From positions 1 through 64,000 of the forward strand of contig CALDIF010000066.1 in NCBI GenBank assembly GCA_937901905.1: 64,000 nt of DNA. Direction: 5' to 3'. Source of the stretch: an uncultured Porphyromonadaceae bacterium. GTDB taxonomy: Bacteria; Bacteroidota; Bacteroidia; Bacteroidales; Muribaculaceae. The translations under genes were made by a program, and so were the position numbers. Below, piece by piece: positions 18,948-28,700 of this stretch (position 1 is the stretch's first letter; every line of letters starts with the position of its first letter). Under the pieces are notes generated by a model. That model searched no databases. It had not been told where the DNA came from and worked only from the letters and a program-made list of their open reading frames with translations.

Positions 18948-21347
18948 TCATGCCGATTGCATCTTGTAGAACGAGCGGTAGACGAAGTACAGACCGATAA
19001 GCACGAACACCACACCGAACCACGGCGCTATGTCCTTGAAACTGTCGCTAATGGCAATTTCCATGGCGAGCACACCGAATAGCGTGGTAAACTTGATGAT
19101 GGGGTTCAACGCCACCGAACTGGTGTCCTTGAACGGGTCACCTACCGTGTCGCCCACCACACTCGCATCGTGCAACTCGGTGCCCTTTGCCTTGAGGTCC
19201 ACCTCGACGACCTTTTTGGCGTTATCCCACGCGCCGCCGGCATCGGCCATGAAGACGGCTTGGAACAAGCCGAACACGGCGATAGAAATCAGGTAACTGA
19301 TGAACAGGCAGATAGCCTTGGTGCCGCCTATGCTGCCCGGCGAGGAGAGGCAAGCAAAGCCCAGCGCGAAGCAGAAGAGGGAGATAAAGATGTTTATCAT
19401 ACCCCGTTGGGCATACTCGGTACAAATTCTCACCACCTCCCGGCTCTTACTGATGTCCGCCTTCTTGGGTGCATTGACATCAAGTTTGATATTGTCCTTG
19501 ATGAACTCCACTGCCCTATTGGCACCGGTGGTAACGGCTTGCATTGACGAGCCGGTGAACCAGTAGACCACACAGCCGCCGAGGATAAAGCCTAACAGGC
19601 TATAGGGGTTGAGCAAGTTGAGTACGCTGACCGGATCGATGTGTAGCGTGTCCTTAATCATGAAAATGAGAGAGAAAATCATCGTGGTGGCTCCCGCCAC
19701 AGCGGTACCGATGAGTACGGGCTTGGCGGTTGCCTTGAACGTGTTGCCGGCACCGTCGTTAGCCTCGAGATAATACTTCGCTTTCTCGAAGTCGGGTTTG
19801 AAGCCGAACTCGCTCTCTATCTCCTCGGAAGCCTTCTCGATGTCGTCCTCGATGAGCGACAACTCGTAGACGCTCTGGGCGTTGTCGGTGACCGGGCCGT
19901 AACTGTCGACAGCGATGGTAACCGGTCCCATGCCGAGCATACCGAATGCCACCAGACCGAAGGCGAAGATTGCTTGGTAACCGCCGAGCAACTCGTGCAT
20001 ATCAAACCGGCTTGTAGCCAAATAGGCGACAAGAAGCAACACGAAGAACACGAAGCCCGTCCAGAACGAGCCGAAGTTGCCGCTCACCAAGCCCGACAAG
20101 ATATTGAGCGAGGCACCGCCTTGCTGACTGGTGCGGACGACTTCCTTGACGTGACCGCTCGTGGGCGAGGTGTACAACTTGGTGAACTCGGGTATCAGTG
20201 CCGCGCCGAGCGTGCCGCAAGAGATAATCGTAGCCAAGCCTAGCCACCAGTTGTGGTCGGGGAGGTCTTTCAACATAAAGTAACTCGCGACATAGGTAGC
20301 GATGATGCTGAGCAGCGACGTGATCCACACGAGCCCGGTCAACGGTTTCTCAAAATCCATGTCGTCAACGTGGCCGTAACGTGCCTTGCTTATCCAACTG
20401 TTGATGTAGTAAGCGATTACACTGGCGAGCACGCCGAGGATACGCATCACGAAGATCCACACCAGCAGTGTCACACGATACTGCTCGGGCACAGCGAGCA
20501 AGACAAACGAGACAAGAGCGACACCGGTCACGCCGTAGGTCTCAAAGCCGTCGGCCGTGGGGCCGATGCTGTCGCCGGCGTTATCGCCGGTGCAGTCGGC
20601 AATCACGCCCGGGTTGCGCGGGTCGTCCTCGCCAATCTTGAACACCACTTTCATCAAGTCGCTGCCTATATCGGCAATCTTGGTAAAGATGCCGCCGGCG
20701 ATGCGCAGTGCGCTGGCTCCGAGGCTCTCACCGATGGCAAAGCCGATGAAACAACTGCCGGCGAGGTCGGCAGGCATGAACAGCAGGATAACGAGCATGA
20801 GCACCAACTCGACACAAATGAGCAGAATGCCTATACTCATACCCGCGGTCAAGGGGATATTGAGCAAGTCAAGCGGGAGGCGACGCAACGAGGCGAATGC
20901 CATGCGCGAGTTGGCATAAGTGTTCATTCTCACACCGTACCACGCCACTGCATACGAGCCTGACACGCCTATCACAGTCCATGCCAAAATCAACAACACC
21001 GATCCCAACGGCATATGTTCCAACACGGCAAAATAAAGCAACACGGCAAGTCCGATGAAAACGAACAAAATTCCGAGGAACTTGCCTTGCTGTTTCAAGT
21101 AGGTGGAACAGGTCTTGAAAATCACATCACCGATTTCGAGCATCGACTTGTGGGCAGGTAGTGCCTTAACCTTGCGGAACTGGTAAAAGCCGAACAGCAT
21201 ACCGAGCACCACAACGACAAAACCGAGGTACAACACCCGTGTTTCGGGGTTTGAGGCAAAACCGTCGGGCATCTTAAGGTTAGCCTCGCTCGCCATTAAC
21301 GCGAGCGGCGCCGCCATTGATGCCAACGACAAAATCAGTTTTCTCAT
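18948..21347 (-). CDS. hppA: Membrane-bound ion-translocating pyrophosphatase
   Basis: The 799-aa protein couples PPi hydrolysis to H+ and/or Na+ export across the inner membrane, with about 15-16 hydrophobic helices. Family signatures are plain: GGIFTKIADIGSDLMK, the substrate-binding stretch EDDPRNPGVIADCTGDNAGD and GPTADGFETY, and the C-terminal GDTVGDPFKDTS acidic motif. It is longer than the usual 670-770 aa, mainly because of an N-terminal signal-like extension (about 1-35, MRKLILSLASMAAPLALMAS) and a loop near 500-560. At the position that sets K+ dependence, the protein reads GNTFKATAK. Lys there is the hallmark of K+-independent enzymes, whereas K+-dependent ones have Ala. The gene stands alone on the minus strand, ended by the 22-bp hairpin. 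Confidence 0.93.
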   Translation of the reverse strand: MRKLILSLASMAAPLALMASEANLKMPDGFASNPETRVLYLGFVVVVLGMLFGFYQFRKVKALPAHKSMLEIGDVIFKTCSTYLKQQGKFLGILFVFIGLAVLLYFAVLEHMPLGSVLLILAWTVIGVSGSYAVAWYGVRMNTYANSRMAFASLRRLPLDLLNIPLTAGMSIGILLICVELVLMLVILLFMPADLAGSCFIGFAIGESLGASALRIAGGIFTKIADIGSDLMKVVFKIGEDDPRNPGVIADCTGDNAGDSIGPTADGFETYGVTGVALVSFVLLAVPEQYRVTLLVWIFVMRILGVLASVIAYYINSWISKARYGHVDDMDFEKPLTGLVWITSLLSIIATYVASYFMLKDLPDHNWWLGLATIISCGTLGAALIPEFTKLYTSPTSGHVKEVVRTSQQGGASLNILSGLVSGNFGSFWTGFVFFVLLLVAYLATSRFDMHELLGGYQAIFAFGLVAFGMLGMGPVTIAVDSYGPVTDNAQSVYELSLIEDDIEKASEEIESEFGFKPDFEKAKYYLEANDGAGNTFKATAKPVLIGTAVAGATTMIFSLIFMIKDTLHIDPVSVLNLLNPYSLLGFILGGCVVYWFTGSSMQAVTTGANRAVEFIKDNIKLDVNAPKKADISKSREVVRICTEYAQRGMINIFISLFCFALGFACLSSPGSIGGTKAICLFISYLISIAVFGLFQAVFMADAGGAWDNAKKVVEVDLKAKGTELHDASVVGDTVGDPFKDTSSVALNPIIKFTTLFGVLAMEIAISDSFKDIAPWFGVVFVLIGLYFVYRSFYKMQSA

Positions 21348-21385
21348 TCTTTATAAAAAAATTTAGTTATTAATTTAAGTTCCGC

Positions 21386-21557
21386 AAGTTATTAACTTGC
21401 TCACTGTTTAATGTTTAAAGATTAAAGAATGATTGCTTCAATACCGGGAAAATTTTCCAAGATTAAGAGGTTAGCAAATTCCCGACAGGACATCATTAAC
21501 CATTAAACTTTAAACTTTAAACTTTAACCTCAAGTTTTCAAGTTGTTTTACAACTTG
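21386..21557. repeat. Dyads and TAAACTT heptads upstream of hppA
   Basis: Seen in the hppA-cdd spacer (21348-21656): GCAAGTTATTAACTTGC at 21386-21402, three tandem TAAACTT at 21504-21524, and CAAGTTGTTTTACAACTTG at 21539-21557. They lie in the probable leader or control region of hppA; no clean -7 box could be assigned. Confidence 0.6.
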
Positions 21558-21587
21558 CGAAACTTGAATTATTAATAATCAAAAACG

Positions 21588-21643
21588 ACAAGACACCACA
21601 GCACGCGTGTCCGGCTGTGAAATCATTTCGGGCGGTGTCTTGT
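21588..21643 (-). terminator. Terminator-like hairpin after cdd
   Basis: ACAAGACACC (21588-21597) pairs with GGTGTCTTGT (21634-21643) just beyond the minus-strand stop of cdd. The long loop contains a smaller CACAG/CTGTG stem. Confidence 0.6.
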
Positions 21644-21656
21644 GGAAACGGGGTGG

Positions 21657-22127
21657 TCAGAACTCGGTGAAGCCCAACGGCAACAGGTCCTTGGCACTGT
21701 CGAGGACGTAAACCCTGTCCTTTGATACCAACAGCACCTGCATGGGCTTGCCGCTCTTGGTCTCAAATTCTATCATTGCCTGACGGCAAATTCCGCAAGG
21801 CGAGCAGGGGTCGGCAACAAAATCGCCCGCTGTGAAGGCGGTTACCGCCAATTTCAACACCGCGATGTTAGGATAGTTGGCACCGGCATTATATAACGCG
21901 CTTCGTTCACCGCACGTGCCGGCACCGAATGCCGCGTTCTCTTGGTTGGCGCCCGTCACGATAACCCCGTTGTCGAGCAACAAAGCCGCTCCGACATTGA
22001 AGTGACTGTAAGGAGCATAGGAACCACCCGTCGCTTTTTTAGCAGCCTCAACAAGACGCTGATCTTCCTCGCACAACTCGCTTATTGCATATTCACGGTA
22101 GCGCGTACTGATAGTTTTCTCGGTCAT
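21657..22127 (-). CDS. cdd: Cytidine deaminase
   Basis: The 156-aa enzyme deaminates cytidine and deoxycytidine to uridine and deoxyuridine in pyrimidine salvage. Zinc-site and catalytic residues are complete: Cys72 and Glu74 in TCGERSA, and Cys108 and Cys111 in PCSPCGICRQ; YAPYSHFNVGAAL (37-49) is the substrate-binding N-terminal motif. The reading frame stays open upstream to 22199, but a -7 box at 22169-22176 lies inside that extension, so ATG 22127 (MTEKTIS) is the sound start. The gene appears monocistronic. Confidence 0.93.
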   Translation of the reverse strand: MTEKTISTRYREYAISELCEEDQRLVEAAKKATGGSYAPYSHFNVGAALLLDNGVIVTGANQENAAFGAGTCGERSALYNAGANYPNIAVLKLAVTAFTAGDFVADPCSPCGICRQAMIEFETKSGKPMQVLLVSKDRVYVLDSAKDLLPLGFTEF

Positions 22128-22168
22128 AGTTATACGGTACTCTAATGCTTGATATTCATCAAAGTGTG

Positions 22169-22176
22169 CAAAGATA
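22169..22176 (-). promoter_or_regulatory. -7 box (TATCTTTG) for cdd
   Basis: A full TAnnTTTG match on the minus strand giving a leader of about 36 nt to ATG 22127. It decides the start of cdd. Confidence 0.65.
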
Positions 22177-22268
22177 TGTATTTCTATTGAATTGACCAAA
22201 TAAAAAGCCCAAGCCCTATTAACATTTGATAACTTTTAACAATACACACCCGCTGTACGGGTCGGACG

Positions 22269-22300
22269 GCAGCCCCGCTTGTCGCGACAAGTGGGGCTGC
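22269..22300 (-). terminator. 16-bp hairpin ending the CotH-to-adenosyltransferase gene run
   Basis: GCAGCCCCGCTTGTCG (22269-22284) pairs with CGACAAGTGGGGCTGC (22285-22300) with one G-T pair. It lies 25 bases past the adenosyltransferase stop. Confidence 0.7.
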
Positions 22301-22324
22301 ACAAAAGGTTCGCCCTCTCGCGGG

Positions 22325-22876
22325 TCACAGGTTGCGATCCCACAGGATTTCCTCGGTTTGGGTGCTGATGTTATTATAACGCGACAAAACAAAGAAAAAG
22401 TCGCTCAAGCGGTTGAGATAGCGCAACAGGAGCGGGTCGATCTCCGCATCACGGTTCAGGGCGATAACCCGACGCTCGGCACGACGGGTAATAGTGCGAC
22501 AGATGTCACACAACGCGCTCAAGCGGCTGCCGCCGGGCAGGACGAAACCGCGCAGGGGGGGCAACTCGGTGTCCATCTCGTCGATTTTCTGTTCCAACTC
22601 GTCAACGTCGGCAATGTAAAGACCGGTCACCCTCTCGCCGTTCTCGGTCGCCAAGTATGCACCGATGTTAAAGAGTTTGTTCTGAATGCGATAGATAATC
22701 TTGGGCAAATCATCATGGTCCAACTTGCTGTTATGAGCAAGCAGTCCGATAAAACTGTTCAACTCGTCGATTGTGCCGTAGGCCTCAACGCGCTCGTTGT
22801 CCTTGGCAACACGGGCGCCGCCCGCGAGAGACGTGGTGCCGTCATCGCCCGTCATTGTGTACACTTTACTTTTCAT
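22325..22876 (-). CDS. PduO-type corrinoid (cob(I)alamin) adenosyltransferase
   Basis: The 183-aa enzyme transfers the adenosyl group of ATP to cob(I)alamin, making adenosylcobalamin. Signatures of the PduO/MMAB family: the N-terminal ATP-binding TGDDGTTSL (9-17), YGTIDELNSFIG (33-44), RAERRV near 130 and the C-terminal RYLNRLSDFFFVLSRY (about 153-168). It should be a cytoplasmic trimer. It is the last gene of the minus-strand run, 14 bases after birA. A local use for the cofactor is suggested by MeaB (53017-54156), the chaperone of adenosylcobalamin-dependent methylmalonyl-CoA mutase, although the mutase itself is not in this window. Confidence 0.92.
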   Translation of the reverse strand: MKSKVYTMTGDDGTTSLAGGARVAKDNERVEAYGTIDELNSFIGLLAHNSKLDHDDLPKIIYRIQNKLFNIGAYLATENGERVTGLYIADVDELEQKIDEMDTELPPLRGFVLPGGSRLSALCDICRTITRRAERRVIALNRDAEIDPLLLRYLNRLSDFFFVLSRYNNISTQTEEILWDRNL

Positions 22877-22890
22877 TATTATAATATGGT

Positions 22891-23670
22891 TTATAGGTTG
22901 TTCCCGTTTATGACGTGTTTAACCCGCTTGAACGCGTAGGTCGTTTCGTGTCCGTCGCTGTCGCGCAGCACCAGTTCTCCGTTGCCGGTTATGTCGACCA
23001 CCTCGGCATCGAAGCGCAGTCCGGCGGCGTTTTCCCACCGATGAGTGGTGCCTATAGGGCGATACAGGTGTTGTTTGAAACAAGCATCAAGCGAGCGCAC
23101 GGCAAGGTTCATTCGGTCGTCGTCATCGACATCAACGAGGCACAAATTGCTCAAAACGGCATTGCACACCTTATCCAGCAAGTCGTGTGGGTCGACCTCG
23201 CGGTCGAGTATCATAGCGAGCGACACCGGGTTGGGTGCATCACTGATGAATTTCGTTTGATTGACATTGATGCCTATTCCTATTGCACAATAATCAAGTT
23301 GACCGGCCGTGATGCCGTGCTCGATGAGTATGCCGCACAACTTGCGGTCGCCGTGATAAATATCGTTGGGCCACTTGATGCTCAGGTCGTTGCAGCCGGT
23401 AGCCTCACCAATACCCTTGATGATACCCGATGCGGCACACACACTCACCGCCCATTGCCGCGAGGGCAACAGATGTTGAGGCTTGAACACGAGGGTAAAC
23501 GCGAGATTGCGCCCGGGCTCCGACTCCCACTTGTTAGTGCCCCAACCGCGTCCCGCCGTTTGGTCGGGCGTATAGACCACAGCACCGCAGGGCAACTCGC
23601 CGATGTGTTGCTTGACATAGGTGTTGGTCGACGGCAAGTGCTCGATGAGGATATATTGCGGTGCTGTCAT
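22891..23670 (-). CDS. birA: Biotin--[acetyl-CoA-carboxylase] ligase
   Basis: The 259-aa protein activates biotin as biotinyl-AMP and attaches it to the carrier lysine of carboxylases. The core motifs are present: TAGRGWGTNKWESEPGRN (biotin/adenylate loop), SIKWPNDIY and KLCGILIEH, plus GIGINVN; the C-terminal SH3-like domain ends in VKHVI. There is no N-terminal helix-turn-helix, so this is a group I enzyme without repressor function. The frame is open to 23793, but that extension is Arg-rich antisense of tsaE; ATG 23670 overlaps the tsaE stop in ATGA, indicating translational coupling. Confidence 0.92.
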   Translation of the reverse strand: MTAPQYILIEHLPSTNTYVKQHIGELPCGAVVYTPDQTAGRGWGTNKWESEPGRNLAFTLVFKPQHLLPSRQWAVSVCAASGIIKGIGEATGCNDLSIKWPNDIYHGDRKLCGILIEHGITAGQLDYCAIGIGINVNQTKFISDAPNPVSLAMILDREVDPHDLLDKVCNAVLSNLCLVDVDDDDRMNLAVRSLDACFKQHLYRPIGTTHRWENAAGLRFDAEVVDITGNGELVLRDSDGHETTYAFKRVKHVINGNNL

Positions 23671-24113
23671 GCTGTCTCGGGCATTTGCACCGTCATCACC
23701 CGTTCGCCCGTGTCGCGGTTGACGCTCAGTCTCACGATGACCGTGTCGTCGGGCAAGAGGTCTTCGATGTGTTCGGGCCACTCGACAAGGCACAGCGCGC
23801 CACAGTCGAAGTAGTCCTCGGCTCCGAGGTCAATCGCCTCTTGTTCATTCTCGAGGCGATAACAATCGAAGTGATAAATCAACTCGGCTGTCGTGTCGCT
23901 GCGATACTCGTTGATGATGGCAAACGAGGGAGAATTGACGGTGTCGGTCCCGACACCGAGGGCACGGCACAAAGCGTTGATAAACGTCGTCTTGCCGGCA
24001 CCCATTTCACCGTAGAAAGCATATACCGTTTCGTCGCCCATCAGTGCGAGGAATTGTTGAGCCGCATCATCGAGGGCTTCAACGGTCGGAATGTTGATAG
24101 TAGTAATATTCAT
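23667..24113 (-). CDS. tsaE: tRNA threonylcarbamoyladenosine biosynthesis ATPase TsaE
   Basis: The 148-aa P-loop ATPase assists TsaB/TsaD in making t6A37 on ANN-decoding tRNAs. Walker A GEMGAGKTT carries Lys41; SPSFAIINEY, FDCYRLE and LVEWPEH (Walker B-like region) are standard for the family. The length is normal. It lies between porX (56 bases upstream) and birA (4-base ATGA overlap) in the same transcript direction. Confidence 0.94.
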   Translation of the reverse strand: MNITTINIPTVEALDDAAQQFLALMGDETVYAFYGEMGAGKTTFINALCRALGVGTDTVNSPSFAIINEYRSDTTAELIYHFDCYRLENEQEAIDLGAEDYFDCGALCLVEWPEHIEDLLPDDTVIVRLSVNRDTGERVMTVQMPETA

Positions 24114-24169
24114 CGGTCAATGATATAAAAAATCACAATACGGGTGACCCATGTCCCACCCATGCCGGG

Positions 24170-25717
24170 TCATCGGGGAGTGAGCGTCACCAGCGGCACG
24201 AGCATTTCCTCCATTGAGATGCCGCCGTGCTGGAACGTTCCGCCGTAATATTGAACATAATGGTTGTAATTGTTGGGGTAGGCAAAAAAGTCGTTATTCA
24301 TCGCGAACACATAAGTACTCGAGACATTGGGGGACGGCAGTCCCACCTTGTCGGGGCGTGTAATCTCATACACCTGACGCGGATTATAACTCAGGCTCTT
24401 ACCCAACTTGTAACGCAAGTTGGTATTGGTGTTCTTGTCGCCGATGATTTTGATGGGATTATCCACCATGATAGTGCCGTGGTCGGTCGTGAGTACGATT
24501 TTGAAGCCGCGGGCCGCCATGCCGCGAAAGAGGTCAAGCGCGTAACTGTTGCGAAACCACGATTCGGTCAAGTCGCGGTAAGCCGCATCGGAGCCGGCGA
24601 GTTCGCGTATCATTTTACTCTCGGTGCGAGTGTGGCTGAGCATATCCACGAAGTTGAGCACGACGACATTAAGTTGAAAATCGTTCAAGCGGTCGATGTT
24701 GCGCACCAGTTTCTCGCCGGAGTCGACATCGGCAATCTTGTTGTAACTGTAGTGCACTCGCCGTCGGTAACGGTCAAAGAAAGTCTGTACTAGCGGTGCT
24801 TCGTAGATATTCTTGCCGTCGTCGTCGCCCTGCTCGATCCACAGGTCGGGGTACAACCGCTTGATTTTCGCCGGCAACAAGCCCGAGAAGATGGCATTGC
24901 GCGCATACTGTGTCGTGGTGGGCAACAACGCGGTGTAGAGTTGTTCCTTTTCAACATTGAACAGGTTACTCACAGCCGGCTGTATTGTTCGCCACTGGTC
25001 AAGCCGGAAATTGTCAATCACGACGAAACACACCTTTTCGCCATTGTCAAGCAGTGGCAGGACAGCCGTCTTGAAAATTTCGTCGCTGCGCAACGGGTGC
25101 GGTTCACCGGCAACGTGCCATCGCTCGTAATTGCGACGCACGAACTTGGCGAAAGCGCTGTTAGCCTCGCGGCGTTGGGTGACGAGCATGTTGTACATGC
25201 CCGTGTCGGTGGCGGCGAGAGTGATTTCCCAACGGACAAGCGACGTGTATATTTCATACCAATCATCTATCGTTGTCGCACTGTTGATGCGAGATGTGAT
25301 ATTGATAAACTCCTGCCTGTAGTCGACGGTGGCTTTTTGGGCGACAAGTGCCTCGCCGTGCAGATTTTTCTTGATGGAAAGCAGTATCTGCATGGGGTTG
25401 ACCGGCTTGATGAGATAATCGGCGATTGAACTGCCAATCGCCTGATTCATGATATTCTCCTCCTCGCTCTTGGTAATCATTATCACGGGCACTGCCGGTT
25501 GGGCGATTTTGATGCGTTGTAACGCTTCGAGTCCGCTGATGCCCGGCATATTCTCGTCAAGAATGACGAGGTCGTAACGGGCTGTCTCGAGCGCGTCGAT
25601 AGCGTCACGCCCGTTGGTCACGGTGTCGACGTCATATCCCTTGCCCGTGAGGAAAATGATATGCGGCTTGAGGAGGTCAATCTCGTCGTCGGCCCATAAT
25701 ATCTTGATATTGCTCAT
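24170..25717 (-). CDS. porX: PorX: T9SS response regulator with PglZ/alkaline-phosphatase-like effector domain
   Basis: The 515-aa protein has a receiver domain (1-120; acidic Asp10-Asp11, phospho-acceptor Asp54 in LVILDENMP, Lys in LIKPVNP), a helical linker, and a C-terminal PglZ-like alkaline-phosphatase-superfamily domain (about 215-515). Likely metal and active-site segments are VVIDNFRLDQW, LPTTTQYARNAIFSG (nucleophile Thr region), LNFVDMLSHTR, LTTDHGT and QHGGISMEEM. Family knowledge: in Porphyromonas gingivalis PorX, with the kinase PorY, controls type IX secretion and binds PorL, and its effector domain cleaves phosphodiester bonds. Only 9 bases separate it from porW. No porY-like kinase gene lies in the window. 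Confidence 0.93.
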   Translation of the reverse strand: MSNIKILWADDEIDLLKPHIIFLTGKGYDVDTVTNGRDAIDALETARYDLVILDENMPGISGLEALQRIKIAQPAVPVIMITKSEEENIMNQAIGSSIADYLIKPVNPMQILLSIKKNLHGEALVAQKATVDYRQEFINITSRINSATTIDDWYEIYTSLVRWEITLAATDTGMYNMLVTQRREANSAFAKFVRRNYERWHVAGEPHPLRSDEIFKTAVLPLLDNGEKVCFVVIDNFRLDQWRTIQPAVSNLFNVEKEQLYTALLPTTTQYARNAIFSGLLPAKIKRLYPDLWIEQGDDDGKNIYEAPLVQTFFDRYRRRVHYSYNKIADVDSGEKLVRNIDRLNDFQLNVVVLNFVDMLSHTRTESKMIRELAGSDAAYRDLTESWFRNSYALDLFRGMAARGFKIVLTTDHGTIMVDNPIKIIGDKNTNTNLRYKLGKSLSYNPRQVYEITRPDKVGLPSPNVSSTYVFAMNNDFFAYPNNYNHYVQYYGGTFQHGGISMEEMLVPLVTLTPR

Positions 25718-25726
25718 AGTAAGTTA

Positions 25727-28700
25727 CTATTTACCGCGCGCTGCCTTGCGTTCCCGTTCGCGCTGTTTGCGTTCCTGTTCCTTGGCTTTCTGCTCGGCCT
25801 TGCGTTGTTTCTCGCGCTGTTTGCGCTCCTGTTCGCGCTGCTTGGCCTTAGCCTTGCGTTCTTGCTCCTTGGCTTTCTGCTCGGCCTTACGCTCCTTCTC
25901 GCGCTGTTTGCGCTGTTGTTCACGCAGTTTTTGTTTCTCTTTTTGCTCCTGTTTCTTGAGTTTGCGCTGCAATTCGCGATCTTTCTCGCGTTGCTTCTTG
26001 GCATCGGCTATACTGTCGCGATGAGCCTGCTCGGCGAGTTGCTTGGTGCGCCACTTGTCCTGTTGGGCACGCTCGCGGTCACGGCTTGCCTGTTCCTCGG
26101 CCTCAAGACGCTCCTGTTCCTCGCGTTCGCGACGTTTTTGCTCGGCTTGCTCGGCCTTGCGCCGGCGCTTCTCCAACTCCTTTTGTTGTTTCTCCAACGC
26201 CTTGCGTTGCTTCGCTTGGGTGCGTGCATCGGCATCGGGATCCACTTCGGTCAACTCAAACGGCTCCCCGGTGTCCGCATCGAGGGTATCGCCATCATTA
26301 TCGGGCAAGTCGGGCTCGACGACATCGGTCGCGACGCTGTCGGTCAATGCCGCCGTGTCGACGGGTTTCACCACATCGCCGACGGCGACGCTGTCGACCG
26401 GCACGACGGGCGTTACATCGGTGTTAACGACGGCGACGCTGTCGGGAGCCGTGACGTGCCGCTGTCCCTCCCCAACGGGAACATCGGTGTCCTGTGCGAC
26501 GGGTTTGTCGCCCTCGTGAAGGTCGGTGTCGTCAAGGTCCCCATCGTCGACTTCTTCCCACGCTCCGTGAGAAACATCTTCATCGACAGGCGAGTCATCG
26601 GCGACCTGTTCCAACTTGCCGTGCTCGGTGTCGTTGATTTCTTCAAGGTAGTTGAAGTAGTCCTCGAACGAACGGCCCTCGTTGAGCAGCAACTCGAAGT
26701 TGTCACTACCGATTAAAACAACATGCACCTGCGACGAGATGTTCAACGAGGTGTCAGCCTCGAAGATTGAACGGTAATGCTTGACCTCATCGAAGTTTTC
26801 GAAACCGCGCACCACGAGCAAACCGAGTCTGCCGAAACTCATCAACTCGAGGTCATAGTCGCGCAACACGAAGGTGTTGAAATTGTGACGTGCGACCTCG
26901 TAGAGCAACAGGTTAGAACTGACACTGTCGGTGGGGTAAAGCAGCACAAACACTTGCGGCTTGTCGTAATCTTCGCTGAAGGGAGTGAACTTGCGTTCGA
27001 GGTCGGCTGCAGTGGTGTCGCTCGTGAGGCGTGTGCTCCACAACATACCCCTCACGTTGCCTGAACCGCCCTCTATCTTACGTCCGGCATTAAGTTGCTT
27101 GACGATTGACGATGCCGTAGGCGTGATGTCGGTATCGGGGTAACGCTGCAACATATCCTTGAGCGTAGTTTGGAACTGCTCATAATCACGCTCGGTCACA
27201 TAACTGAGGGCGTCGATAAACATGAACTTGGGCATGATTTTGCTGAGCGGATACTTGCGCATCATCGCGGCATAGGAGTCGTGGACTACCTTGTTGTTAC
27301 CGGCAAGATAAGCATCGTAGGCCGTGGCATACATCGATTCTTGCTCGGACATCATATTCTTGAGGTTCTCGAAATAAGACGGGTCTTGCAACGCTTGCCC
27401 GTACTTGGTATCGGCAAACTCGGTGGTCAGGCGTTCACGATATTCCTCGGCGCGCGAAATATCACCCACCCTCATGTACATCAAGTACAGGTTATAATAG
27501 ACTTCGAGGCGGTAGGTATTCTCGGGATAGCGTTCCATGAGCCTGTTAAACTCCACCGCCGCGGCATCATAGTCCTCGAGTTTGTCCTTGAGGATAACGC
27601 CCATGTTGTACAAGCCCTCTTGTATGATTTCGTGTGCGGCTTGGATTTGCTCCTCGGTTCGCGGAATTTGCTTGAGGTAATACTCCGGGAAATGCGGGTC
27701 CTCGCTGCGTTTCACCGAATCCCGCTGTTCTTTGGTGAGTTGGGGTGCATCGGTCTTGGCGGCAACGGTGTCGCCCGGTATACTGTCGTTGCCGGACGAC
27801 AAACCGTCATCGTCGGGCGGTGTCTCGTCGCCGAGGCTGAATGTTGTCTTGTCACGTCGGCGCCAATTATCCTCGAGTTTGCGATTACCCCACAGTTGTT
27901 GGAACGCGGTCTTACCGGCATTCTTGGTCGCGGTGTTGTAGAAGTACCACGACTTGTCGGTATTGATTTGGAAGTCGGTCGGGGCGTTGGGGTCTTGCTT
28001 GATAAGGCTGCCTTGAGCACCTTGATTGGCAAGATATTCCTGCCGTTGTGCCTCATCTTTCTCCTCTTTCTCTTTCTTCTTGAGGTCGGCAATTATTTTC
28101 TTGATAACCTTGTCCAACTCGTCGGGCGACAACTCGGACAAGTGCAGTAACGAGTCCTGCAAGGTCACGTTTTGCGAATAAACCGCGAGTTCGTCAAGCA
28201 CGTCGCTACGACGCTTGAGCATCTTGTAGTTAGGGTACGTCTCACTCACCGCCGCGATGCCCTCGGCATAGCACGGCTGGGCGAGGTCATACTCGTGTCG
28301 GGCAAAATACACACCGCCCAGGGTGAGTTGACTGATAGCCTTGTCGATACCGTTGCGAGTGCTCTTCTTGGCGGCGAGCACATAGTTTTCGATAGCATGG
28401 ACGGTATCCCGGCGCGACAAGTACAGGTTGCCGATAGCGTAGTAGATTTGGTCAAGATACTCGCTGTTGCGGTCGTAACGAGTCATGTGCTTGAGGCTGC
28501 GCACCTCGCCCTCGATATTATCGCCGGCATAGACGGCACTTTGCTTGATGCGAGCATTGAACTTGGTGCGATAAGTCGAGCCGCTCGAACTGCCGGCGCG
28601 CTTGTAGGCAAGGTAAGCCAAGTCTTTCTGCCCCGTCTGCTCGTAGAGTTGTCCCAATAGGAAGTTCAAGCGTACTTTTTGCTGACCGCCCGTGCCGTCA

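Noticed and set aside
22200..22324. Possible cobalamin riboswitch near the adenosyltransferase
   Set aside because: The region lies downstream of that gene and contains a simple terminator hairpin; no B12-box was recognised upstream of it either.
25740..25930. Repeats that could be taken for a CRISPR-like array
   Set aside because: They are in-frame codon repeats of the PorW charged tail, without uniform spacers or cas genes.
25805..26716. 303-codon plus-strand frame that looks like a leucine-rich membrane protein
   Set aside because: It is the antisense of the Lys/Glu/Arg-rich PorW tail, which naturally gives Leu/Phe codons.
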